Positions 1 to 5,933 of a DNA stretch of 7,557 bases are shown in pieces; positions within the stretch are counted from its first letter, which is position 1, and every line of letters begins with the position of its first letter. This DNA comes from Candidatus Sulfopaludibacter sp. SbA3 (GTDB lineage: Bacteria; Acidobacteriota; Terriglobia; 20CM-2-55-15). Both the position numbers and the translations under genes were made by a program. The notes beneath the pieces are model-generated. The model saw nothing but the letters and a program-made list of their open reading frames with translations, was not told the origin of the DNA and did no database searches. Location of the stretch: positions 1 through 7,557 of the forward strand of contig CAMAWS010000148.1 in NCBI GenBank assembly GCA_945861845.1. Direction: 5' to 3'.

Positions 1-787
1 GGGAGTTCTCTTTCAAGCGATCCTTCGAAATTCCCTCGCCGATCCCTTCACTCTCGGAATCTCCACCGGAAGTTCGTTCGGAGCGGTCCTTGCGATCTGG
101 CTGGGCTTGAACGTTGTCTTGTTCGGAATTCCGGTCATATCGGTTGCGGCGTTCATTGGCGCGGCCCTGGCGATGCTGCTGGTCTTCTTTGTCGCCCGCA
201 CGCGCAATGCGCTTCCGGCGTTCACACTGCTGCTGGCCGGAGTCACGCTTAACTTTGTCTTTGGCGCGCTGATTGTATTCGTCCACTATGCCTCCAACTT
301 CGCCCAGTCCTACCAGATGGTCCAGTGGATGATGGGCGGCCTCGATACGGCGGATATGGGAACCGTCAGGGGAACGGCTCCGTTTGTCGGCCTCGCGTTG
401 ATCGCGCTTGTCTGGATCTCGCCAAGGCTTAACCCGCTTGCGGCCGGTGAAGACTGGGCCACCACACGCGGAATCGATGTCAACCGCCTGAAAACGATTT
501 CGTATTTTGCGGGATCGCTGCTGACAGGCGCCGTTACCGCGTTTTGCGGGCCGATCGGCTTTGTCGGGCTGATTGTGCCGCACACCCTGCGCCTGATCAT
601 CGGCCCGGATCATCGCACCCTGATACCAGCGTCGTTCTTCATCGGCGCGGTGTTCCTGATTGTCTGTGATACCGCTGCGCGCACGCTGTTTGCGCCAACG
701 GAGATTCCGGTAGGAGTGATAACCGCCCTGCTGGGCGGCCCCTTCTTTATTGTGTTATTGAAAAGGAAGCGTCCGGAACTCTGGTAA
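1..787 (+). CDS. FecCD/BtuC-family ABC transporter permease, 5'-truncated by window edge
   Basis: Inner-membrane permease of an ABC importer for iron-siderophore, haem or vitamin B12; the substrate cannot be told from sequence. The frame is open from base 2, giving 261 residues to TAA at 785-787, so about 70-80 N-terminal residues of a usual 330-350 lie outside. A TTG at 107 is not the true start, because conserved FecCD sequence is encoded before it: GVLFQAILRNSLADPFTLGI, then a Ser/Gly-rich turn. Other family hallmarks are GVTLNFVFGAL, QWMMGGLD, the cytoplasmic coupling segment GPIGFVGLIVPHTLRLIIGP followed by DHR, and the C-terminal EIPVGVITALLGGPFFIVLL with a basic tail. Several hydrophobic spans fit the roughly ten-helix fold. 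The usual RNPLA reads RNSLA here. No ATPase or binding-protein gene follows; the next gene is convergent and unrelated. Family call very secure. Confidence 0.95.
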   Translation, partial: GVLFQAILRNSLADPFTLGISTGSSFGAVLAIWLGLNVVLFGIPVISVAAFIGAALAMLLVFFVARTRNALPAFTLLLAGVTLNFVFGALIVFVHYASNFAQSYQMVQWMMGGLDTADMGTVRGTAPFVGLALIALVWISPRLNPLAAGEDWATTRGIDVNRLKTISYFAGSLLTGAVTAFCGPIGFVGLIVPHTLRLIIGPDHRTLIPASFFIGAVFLIVCDTAARTLFAPTEIPVGVITALLGGPFFIVLLKRKRPELW

Positions 788-810
788 CGGCTAATAAGGA
801 ACTTCTCATC

Positions 811-834
811 GTGAGCGCACCCAGCTTTACATGA
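811..834 (+). other. possible stump of an ABC ATPase gene start (7-codon GTG frame)
   Basis: Twenty-three bases after the permease stop, AAGGA (796-800) precedes a GTG at 811 by 10 bases. The frame reads Met/Val-Ser-Ala-Pro-Ser-Phe-Thr and then TGA at 832-834. FecCD permease genes are often followed at once by their ATPase gene, so this could be the first codons of such a gene cut off by a rearrangement that brought in the convergent receiver gene, whose own 3' end (827) lies inside this frame. No Walker A, signature or Walker B sequence follows in any forward frame. A chance arrangement is equally possible. Confidence 0.2.
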
Positions 835-1213
835 CCGTTGCAGTCTGGCGCGCGTGCAATAAGGTTGCCATCTTTCCGAGGAGCTTCTCGAATTCCAGTG
901 GTTTCGTTGCGAAATCATCACACCCGGCTGCGAAAGCGCGCTCATGGTCCCTGACGAGCGCGTGCGCCGTGAGGACAATTACTGGAATGTTGGCCGTGAC
1001 CGGGTCGCGCTTCAGTGCTGTAGTTGCCGCGCATCCGTCCATTTCGGGCAGGCTGAGATCCATCAGGATAAGATCCGGCATATCGGCCTGAGCCTTCTGT
1101 ACACCCTGCCTGCCGTCCTCGGCAACGCTGGTCGAAAAGCCCCGCCTCTGAAGCCTGCGAGAGAGCATGTCCCAATTGGCTTCGTTGTCCTCGACGATCA
1201 GAATCCTGTACAT
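827..1213 (-). CDS. single-domain response regulator (stand-alone receiver, DivK/CheY-like)
   Basis: A 128-residue protein that is one receiver domain with no output domain. It likely acts as a cytoplasmic phosphorelay intermediate or as a regulator by protein contact. All receiver residues are visible: acidic pair E8-D9 in ILIVEDNE, phosphoacceptor D52 in LILMDLSLPEMDG, switch Thr T82 in VIVLTAHA, and K104 in FATKPLE. The frame stays open upstream to an ATG at 1291, but I chose the ATG at 1211-1213: the receiver fold begins there (MYRILIVEDN) and GAGGAG lies 9 bases before it. It is divergent from the REC-PAS-GGDEF-EAL gene and convergent with the permease. Its receiver resembles that of the divergent gene (xLSRRLxRxG after the acidic site), suggesting related partners. 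The likely phosphodonor is the kinase at 3809-5719, by inference from proximity. Confidence 0.95.
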   Translation of the reverse strand: MYRILIVEDNEANWDMLSRRLQRRGFSTSVAEDGRQGVQKAQADMPDLILMDLSLPEMDGCAATTALKRDPVTANIPVIVLTAHALVRDHERAFAAGCDDFATKPLEFEKLLGKMATLLHARQTATVM

Positions 1214-1222
1214 AAACTTTTT

Positions 1223-1228
1223 CTCCTC
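1223..1228 (-). promoter_or_regulatory. ribosome-binding site of the receiver gene
   Basis: On the minus strand this reads GAGGAG, 9 bases before the ATG at 1213. It decides the start codon in favour of the 128-residue form over the longer in-frame form from 1291. Confidence 0.75.
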
Positions 1229-1232
1229 TGGA

Positions 1233-1284
1233 GCCCGGCCTTGCGACCGGATGGTTCCGGCCTCTCTCTCCGTATCGGCCGGGC
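1233..1284 (-). promoter_or_regulatory. inverted-repeat leader upstream of the receiver gene
   Basis: GCCCGGCC at 1233-1240 is perfectly complementary to GGCCGGGC at 1277-1284. Inside lies a second stem, CCGGA (1247-1251) with TCCGG (1256-1260) and a 4-base loop. If transcription of the receiver gene starts beyond 1284, the mRNA leader would fold just before the ribosome-binding site. It could equally be a DNA operator. GC-rich inverted repeats of this size can arise by chance. Confidence 0.3.
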
Positions 1285-1335
1285 GCTGCAATACCTTTAA
1301 TCAGTTTCCGGTTTCGGTCACCGGCACGGCTCTGG

Positions 1336-1354
1336 ACGGCGTTACCTCCGCCGT
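1336..1354. repeat. small inverted repeat in the divergent promoter region
   Basis: ACGGCG (1336-1341) and CGCCGT (1349-1354) form a 6-bp dyad around 7 bases, roughly mid-way between the two divergent starts. No T-run follows, so it does not look like a terminator. A regulator site shared by both genes is possible but unsupported otherwise. I saw no convincing -35/-10 pair in 1214-1499 for either gene. Confidence 0.25.
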
Positions 1355-1483
1355 TAAGTCCGCAATTTCGCTGAAGTTTTCAACCGCGCAGCCGATTCAG
1401 TATTCAGGACATGCCCTGTAAAGATGGATTCTTGTGCTCATTTTGCCGAGGACTTCGCGCAATCCGGGACGCCCTGCGGACAT

Positions 1484-1490
1484 GGAGGAA
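1484..1490 (+). promoter_or_regulatory. ribosome-binding site of the REC-PAS-GGDEF-EAL gene
   Basis: GGAGGAA ends 9 bases before the ATG at 1500 and supports that start. Confidence 0.75.
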
Positions 1491-1499
1491 TAGCGAACA

Positions 1500-3647
1500 A
1501 TGCCAGTGACCAAAGAGTGGGTCCCCGCTGCTGTTGGTGACACCGCGAATGCGAGGGGCGGCTCCATACTCGTAGTAGACGATAACGAACTGAATCGCGA
1601 CTTGCTGTCCCGCCGGCTTAAGCGTAGCGGATACCGCGTTCAGACGGCGAACAGCGGCGCGGATGCCATTTCCTTCCTTGACCGCGAAATGGTCGATGTT
1701 GTGCTGCTGGACATCGAGATGCCGGAATTGAGCGGGCTCGATGTGCTTCGGCTGCTGCGCGTGAAACACAATGCGCTGGAACTGCCGATCATCATGGTCA
1801 CCGCCCTGGCTGAGAGCGAAAGCGTTGTCGAGGCGCTCGATATCGGCGCAAATGACTACGTGACCAAGCCCGTCGATTTTGCCGTGGCACTGGCAAGAAT
1901 CCGGATACAAGTGACCCTCAAGAGGACCGAAGAAGCGCGCCGCCAAAGTGAAGAACGATACGCACTCGCGATTGACGGTTCCAATGACGGGATATGGGAC
2001 TGGGATCTCCTCAACAATACCGTTTTCTATTCGACGCGATGGAAGACCATGCTCGGCTACGATTCCGATGAGATCCAGCCCACGCTCGAGGAATGGCTTT
2101 CAAAAATCCATCCCGAAGACCGGGAGCCCCTTGAAGCGAATCTCAATGCGCATATCGAAGGGACCGATTCCCAGTTCAAGTGCGAGCATCGCATGCTTCA
2201 CCGCAACGGCAGCTACCGGTGGGTGCTCACGCGCGGAATAGCGGTGCGGGACGAGGCCGGCCGTGTGCACCGAATCGCAGGGTCTCAATCGGACATCACT
2301 TCCGGAAAAGTCACCTGTCCCCTTACCGGATTGCCGAACCGCCTCCTGTTCGTCGACCGGCTTGGCCGCCTCCTGGAACGTTCGAAACGGAAAAAGGATT
2401 TCAAGTTTGCGGTCCTCTTTATCGACTTCGACCGCTTCAAGCTGGTCAATGACAGTCTCGGGCACCTGGTCGGCGACAAGTTCTTGATTGCGGCTGGACG
2501 GCGGATGGAACGTGAGCTGCGCTCGACGGATACGATTTCCCCGCTGGATGAAGAAGCGACACTGGCACGGCTCGGAGGAGACGAGTTTACGGTTCTGCTG
2601 GACTCCATCAACGATTGGAGCGATGCGCTCGCCGTTGGCGAGCGCCTGATCGAGAGCATGCAAAAGCCTCTGAACATTGAAGGCCACGAAATCTTCCCCA
2701 GCATCAGCATCGGCATTGCCACTGGGGCCGCTTCCTACGAATCCGCGGAAGATATCCTGAGAGACGCGGATACCGCCATGTACAGGGCAAAGACGCTGGG
2801 CCGGAACCGTGTGGAGATTTTCGACGCGGAGATGCGCGCGGGCATGATGGCGCGGTTGCAACTTGAAACCGAATTACGGTATGCCACGGAACGTAACGAG
2901 ATCAAGAATGAGTACCAGCCGATTGTCTCCTTGGTCGATGGGCGAATTAACGGTTTTGAGGCGCTTGTTCGCTGGCACCCGCCTTCGTTAGGCATCATAC
3001 CTCCGGACAAATTCATACCCGTAGCGGAAGACACGGGCGCGATCCTTTCGATCGGAAAATGGGTCCTGTATGAAGCGTGCAGGCAGCTCCGGGTATGGCA
3101 GCAATCGCATGCCTCTCATCAATTCCTGAGGATCGCGGTGAATGTCTCGGCGCGCCAGTTCACGCAGGGGGATCTTCTTGACCAGGTCCGGGAAGCGATC
3201 GAGATCACGTGCATCCAACCCTCGAACCTGACGTTGGAAATAACCGAAAGCACATTGATGCACAATGTGGTGACCGCGAAATCGATATGCAGGACTCTAA
3301 AATCCCTTGGGGTTCGAATTGGAATCGACGACTTCGGCACCGGCTATTCGTCGTTCAGCCACCTGCATAGTTTCCCGTTCGACACTTTGAAGATCGATCG
3401 ATCTTTCGTTTCGCACATGGAACACGACGCACAAAAACGCGAGATAGTGCGAACCACCGTCGCCCTAGCCCACAACCTGGGCCTTGACGTGGTGGCGGAA
3501 GGCGTGGAAACCCGGGAACAAATGGTGCTGCTGAGGGATCTCGGATGCGAATACGGACAGGGGTTTCACTTTTCAAGACCCCTGAACAGCGTCGCAGCCG
3601 GCGAGTTGATTGCGGCAACCCCGGTATGGTTCGAGGAATACCGCTAG
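1500..3647 (+). CDS. REC-PAS-GGDEF-EAL response regulator (c-di-GMP cyclase/phosphodiesterase)
   Basis: A cytoplasmic protein of 715 residues that likely makes and/or breaks c-di-GMP under phosphorylation control. Receiver, about 21-140: D27-D28, phosphoacceptor D71 (LLDIEMPE), T101, K123. PAS_3-like domain, about 150-268, from EERYALAIDGSNDGIWDWD to GSQSDIT. GGDEF domain, about 272-440: FIDFDRFKLVNDSLGH and an intact GGDEF at 359-363. EAL domain, about 453-705: E487-A-L, NVSARQF, LEITES, D610-D611 in DDFGTGYSS, LKIDRSF and VAEGVET, so the phosphodiesterase residues appear complete. Oddities are Cys273 where DxLTGLPNR normally has Asp, a very short PAS-GGDEF linker, and 14 rather than 5 residues between RSTD (341-344, a possible inhibitory site) and GGDEF. 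The ATG at 1500 has a good ribosome-binding site. The TAG stop lies in the end of the inverted-repeat element. Which activity dominates cannot be read from sequence. Confidence 0.96.
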   Translation: MPVTKEWVPAAVGDTANARGGSILVVDDNELNRDLLSRRLKRSGYRVQTANSGADAISFLDREMVDVVLLDIEMPELSGLDVLRLLRVKHNALELPIIMVTALAESESVVEALDIGANDYVTKPVDFAVALARIRIQVTLKRTEEARRQSEERYALAIDGSNDGIWDWDLLNNTVFYSTRWKTMLGYDSDEIQPTLEEWLSKIHPEDREPLEANLNAHIEGTDSQFKCEHRMLHRNGSYRWVLTRGIAVRDEAGRVHRIAGSQSDITSGKVTCPLTGLPNRLLFVDRLGRLLERSKRKKDFKFAVLFIDFDRFKLVNDSLGHLVGDKFLIAAGRRMERELRSTDTISPLDEEATLARLGGDEFTVLLDSINDWSDALAVGERLIESMQKPLNIEGHEIFPSISIGIATGAASYESAEDILRDADTAMYRAKTLGRNRVEIFDAEMRAGMMARLQLETELRYATERNEIKNEYQPIVSLVDGRINGFEALVRWHPPSLGIIPPDKFIPVAEDTGAILSIGKWVLYEACRQLRVWQQSHASHQFLRIAVNVSARQFTQGDLLDQVREAIEITCIQPSNLTLEITESTLMHNVVTAKSICRTLKSLGVRIGIDDFGTGYSSFSHLHSFPFDTLKIDRSFVSHMEHDAQKREIVRTTVALAHNLGLDVVAEGVETREQMVLLRDLGCEYGQGFHFSRPLNSVAAGELIAATPVWFEEYR

Positions 3648-3671
3648 TGTCCTGAGTCAGAAGTTTCTTAT
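3645..3671 (+). repeat. left terminal inverted repeat
   Basis: Begins TAGTGTCCTGAGTCAGAAGT. Its first three bases are the TAG stop codon of the REC-PAS-GGDEF-EAL gene. It matches the complement of the right terminus at 21 of 27 positions, with an unbroken run GTCAGAA in the middle. Confidence 0.65.
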
Positions 3672-3722
3672 CAAATTAATGCATGAAAATGCAGGCTGGA
3701 TAGTGTGGAGGAGACGGAATAT

Positions 3723-3752
3723 TCCCCTCCTTGCACCAAGGCAAGGAGGGGA
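3723..3752. terminator. perfect 12-bp hairpin between convergent genes, possible bidirectional terminator
   Basis: TCCCCTCCTTGC (3723-3734) pairs perfectly with GCAAGGAGGGGA (3741-3752) around the 6-base loop ACCAAG. It sits in the middle of the inverted-repeat element and 3' of both convergent genes, so it could end transcription from either side. Neither side has a real T-run (CTAGGTTATCC on plus, AATATTCCGT on minus), so it is not a textbook intrinsic terminator. It may instead be just the tip of the element's fold. Confidence 0.45.
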
Positions 3753-3784
3753 CTAGGTTATCCACTACCTGCCCCGGGAATTCG

Positions 3785-3811
3785 ATACGAAATTTCTGAC
3801 CCGGAATACTA
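3785..3811 (-). repeat. right terminal inverted repeat
   Basis: Read on the minus strand it begins TAGTATTCCGGGTCAGAAAT. Its first three bases on that strand are the TAG stop codon of the histidine kinase gene. The six mismatches with the left copy suggest an old, decayed insertion or naturally imperfect ends. Confidence 0.65.
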
Positions 3812-5719
3812 GTCGGAGTGGTGTGTCAACAGCGGTTCGGGCGACATCTCTTTCGCCCCGTCGCCGACGTCGGCAGGGAGACGCACGGTAAACACCGAAC
3901 CTTCCCCCAATTTGCTTTCGACTGTGATCTCTCCCCCCATCATCTGGCAATACTGCAGGCTGATCGCGAGGCCCAGCCCTGTTCCGCCAAATCTTCGTGT
4001 GGTGCTGGAGTCTGCCTGGGAAAAGGGAGTCCAGATCCTCTGGATCTGATCCGCACTCATCCCAATGCCTGTATCCTGCACTCGAAACTGTATCCAGTTC
4101 CCGTCATGCAACGTGAGGTGCGTGACTTCCAGCAGAATGATTCCGTGCCTGGTGAACTTGGTCGCATTGCTGAGGAGATTGAACAGAATCTGGCGCGTCT
4201 TGGTCAGGTCGGCCTGCATGATCCCGACGGCACCCAAACATGCGAGTTCAAGTTGATTGAAGTTCTTCCGCACGAGGGGCGTGACCGTGTTGACGACTTC
4301 TTCAGCCATCGCTTTGAGATCGAATTCTTCGACGTGGAGCAGCATCTTGCCTGCCTCAATTTTCGAAATGTCCAAAACGTCGTTTATCAAACCGAGTAAA
4401 TGCCTGCCTGCGCCTTGAATTTTTTTCAGGTCCGGAAGAAACTCTTCGAGGCCTTGAAGACCTGCATCCTCGTAGAGCAGTTCACTGTATCCGATGATTG
4501 CATTCAACGGCGTCCGCAGTTCGTGGCTCATGTTGGCCAGAAATTCACTCTTGGCCAGGTTTGCGGCTTCCGCCGCCTCTTTGGCGATCCGCAGTTCCAC
4601 CGAACGTTTGCGTTCGGTTATGTCGTCCGTCAGCACGAGTCTGGCCGCTCGGCCTCCAAAGCGAAACGCGTGGGACCGGACTTCAGCTTCAAACCGGCTT
4701 CCATCTTTTCTGCGGTGAACGGAGATCCCGATATCGGCCGTTTCCGGGGGCGTTGTCATATTGGAAGTGGCCGGATGATGATCCGAATCGCAGATATCGG
4801 TCACGGTCATGCCGGAAAACTCCTGACGCGAGTACCCGTAATGCGAGATGGCCGCGTCATTGACGGCCAGGAACGTCATTTCCTGAGCGTCAAGGACCCA
4901 CATGGGATGAGGGTTGGATTCGAACAGGGTCCGGTATCGTTCTTCACTTTCGCGCAGGATCTGCTCCGCGCGTTTGCGCTCACTGATTTCAACCTGGAGT
5001 TCCGTCGCGCGCTTCGCCATTTCTTCGTTGTGCGCTTGGGCATCCTCCAGCCGTCCCAGGTACAAACGATAGGAACGGAAGATAATGAAGATCGCCGGAA
5101 GGGCAAGCAACGATGTCGGCCAGGGGTCCCCGGAAATGCTGGAATCCAGAAAACCTGCGATTGCGGCACCCAGGGCATAGTATGGAAACGACCACAAGTA
5201 GGATTCCCGCCACAGCTTCCAGATGGACTTTTTCTCCACCATCCCAATAACGATGGCAACAGGCATTGTGTTTGCCAGGAAGAAAACGCATGCCGTTATT
5301 CCAAGGAGAATGACGGCGTGTGCCCAGTTGAAGGCCTTGAGAGTTTCATGGAATTGGTAGGACGTGGAAATGGCCACGGCCATGCTTGCAATGCTGAAGA
5401 GAATCTGGACAAGCTTAGGCCGGCTCTTGGGCTTCCACACACACTGAATAAGCGTGGCCAGGCAACCGATCGTCAACGTTTCTGAAAGGCCTAAGACCGA
5501 AATACCTATAAGGATGAAGAGAAAAGTTACGGATAACGTGCCAGTAATCCCAGGAAGGCGCACCTTGAGGGTGGAGCACAACAACGCAACGGCAAGATAG
5601 CAAAGGAATAAAAGCGGATCCTTCGACTCCGCGGCGAGCATTCCCTGGGCCAGGGCGACCATGCCGGCCGCCAGGACCAGACCGATATATGCCTTTACTG
5701 CCAGCGATAATGGCTTCAT
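3809..5719 (-). CDS. membrane PAS-domain sensor histidine kinase, no receiver domain
   Basis: An inner-membrane autokinase of 636 residues. Residues 1-220 hold about seven hydrophobic spans (near 7-27, 34-51, 58-75, 76-94, 103-120, 133-160, 174-192, 200-216). They resemble the polytopic sensor region seen on acidobacterial signalling proteins, perhaps MASE9-like, from memory only. A coiled coil (about 222-262) leads to a PAS domain (about 258-370) ending in DDITERKR. The dimerization domain has the H-box with H399 ([20 protein letters not shown]). The ATPase domain has the N-box NLLSNATKF (514-522), DTGIGM (549-554), PFSQAD (565-570) and GGTGLGL (578-584). All catalytic boxes are intact. Lacking a receiver, it needs a separate partner; two receiver proteins lie nearby. 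The ATG at 5719 is the only start that keeps the first membrane span, and a stop lies just upstream; no good ribosome-binding site is visible. The stop is in the inverted-repeat element. Confidence 0.95.
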   Translation of the reverse strand: MKPLSLAVKAYIGLVLAAGMVALAQGMLAAESKDPLLFLCYLAVALLCSTLKVRLPGITGTLSVTFLFILIGISVLGLSETLTIGCLATLIQCVWKPKSRPKLVQILFSIASMAVAISTSYQFHETLKAFNWAHAVILLGITACVFFLANTMPVAIVIGMVEKKSIWKLWRESYLWSFPYYALGAAIAGFLDSSISGDPWPTSLLALPAIFIIFRSYRLYLGRLEDAQAHNEEMAKRATELQVEISERKRAEQILRESEERYRTLFESNPHPMWVLDAQEMTFLAVNDAAISHYGYSRQEFSGMTVTDICDSDHHPATSNMTTPPETADIGISVHRRKDGSRFEAEVRSHAFRFGGRAARLVLTDDITERKRSVELRIAKEAAEAANLAKSEFLANMSHELRTPLNAIIGYSELLYEDAGLQGLEEFLPDLKKIQGAGRHLLGLINDVLDISKIEAGKMLLHVEEFDLKAMAEEVVNTVTPLVRKNFNQLELACLGAVGIMQADLTKTRQILFNLLSNATKFTRHGIILLEVTHLTLHDGNWIQFRVQDTGIGMSADQIQRIWTPFSQADSSTTRRFGGTGLGLAISLQYCQMMGGEITVESKLGEGSVFTVRLPADVGDGAKEMSPEPLLTHHSD

Positions 5720-5749
5720 ACGAGCTATTCATCGGCAGGTACCCCCTTT

Positions 5750-5781
5750 ATCAGTAGAGGCGATTATCCCTCTCCCCTGAT
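5750..5781. repeat. interrupted hairpin in the kinase/protease divergent region
   Basis: ATCAG (5750-5754) and AGAGG (5756-5760) pair with CCTCT (5769-5773) and CTGAT (5777-5781), giving ten base pairs with a small bulge and an 8-base loop. It lies about 30 bases before the kinase start and could be in its mRNA leader or be an operator. Function unknown. Confidence 0.3.
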
Positions 5782-5785
5782 TCAA

Positions 5786-5812
5786 TCCTCTGCGCCTGTC
5801 GCAAACAGAGGA
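5786..5812. repeat. 7-bp inverted repeat in the kinase/protease divergent region
   Basis: TCCTCTG (5786-5792) pairs with CAGAGGA (5806-5812) around 13 bases, next to the preceding hairpin. There is no T-run beside it. Apart from these dyads and a GTCGCGAC palindrome at 5852-5859, I see no convincing promoter or known riboswitch core in 5720-5933. Confidence 0.3.
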
Positions 5813-5922
5813 ATTGCAGGAAATCTTCAAGCGCACGCTAAAGGTTCGTTAGTCGCGACCGATAAGTGTGGAGAGAGCCGTGAAACCGACCATCCCGGTA
5901 TTTCATGGATAGTTAGTTCCTA

Positions 5923-5927
5923 AAGGA
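5923..5927 (+). promoter_or_regulatory. ribosome-binding site of the S8 protease gene
   Basis: AAGGA ends 6 bases before the ATG at 5934 and supports that start, which also gives a good signal peptide. It lies inside a small palindrome, TTCCT-AA-AGGAA (5917-5928), which is too tight to form a strong hairpin. Confidence 0.7.
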
Positions 5928-5933
5928 ATATGT

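Larger units (their letters stand above)
3644..3812. mobile_element. MITE-like inverted-repeat element inserted at a shared stop codon
   Basis: A short non-coding segment bounded by inverted termini (3645-3671 and 3785-3811), matching at 21 of 27 positions by my count. CTAG occurs directly at both outer edges (3644-3647 and 3809-3812). The arms pair further inside: GCAGGCTGGATA at 3691-3702 resembles the complement of 3759-3772, and a perfect 12-bp stem closes the middle. These are hallmarks of a miniature inverted-repeat element moved by a transposase in trans. The target duplication could be TA (IS630/Tc1-mariner type) or CTAG (fits the YTAR target of IS5-type elements); a 2-4 bp repeat alone cannot decide. 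No transposase frame is present. Removing the element and one CTAG joins the two flanking genes cleanly at their stops. The alternative is an ordinary long intergenic hairpin. Confidence 0.65.

Noticed and set aside
107..787. Permease starting at the TTG at 107
   Set aside because: Conserved FecCD sequence is encoded in frame before it, back to the window edge, so the gene starts outside the window.
1211..1291. Longer form of the single-domain receiver starting at 1291
   Set aside because: The extra 26 residues are polar and not part of the receiver fold, while the ATG at 1213 has GAGGAG at 9 bases and begins the fold directly.
1404..1946. Minus-strand open frame of 180 codons opposite the receiver domain and the intergenic region
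   Set aside because: Mostly antisense to a clear receiver domain, with His/Gln-rich shadow composition; nothing supports translation.
2100..2861. Minus-strand open frame of 253 codons opposite the PAS-GGDEF region
   Set aside because: Antisense to conserved PAS and GGDEF sequence, with no domain, no ribosome-binding site and a composition typical of a shadow frame.
4400..5485. Plus-strand open frame of 361 codons opposite the histidine kinase gene
   Set aside because: It is antisense to a kinase with every catalytic box intact, shows no recognisable domain, and is Arg/Gly/Cys-rich as expected of a shadow frame in GC-rich DNA.
5814..5844. Promoter-like TTGCAG and TAAAGG before the protease gene
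   Set aside because: The spacer is 19 bases and the -10 element is poor; too weak to annotate.
5720..5933. A c-di-GMP riboswitch before the protease gene, given the c-di-GMP enzyme nearby
   Set aside because: I could not find the conserved GEMM core segments on either strand; the stems present do not match that architecture.
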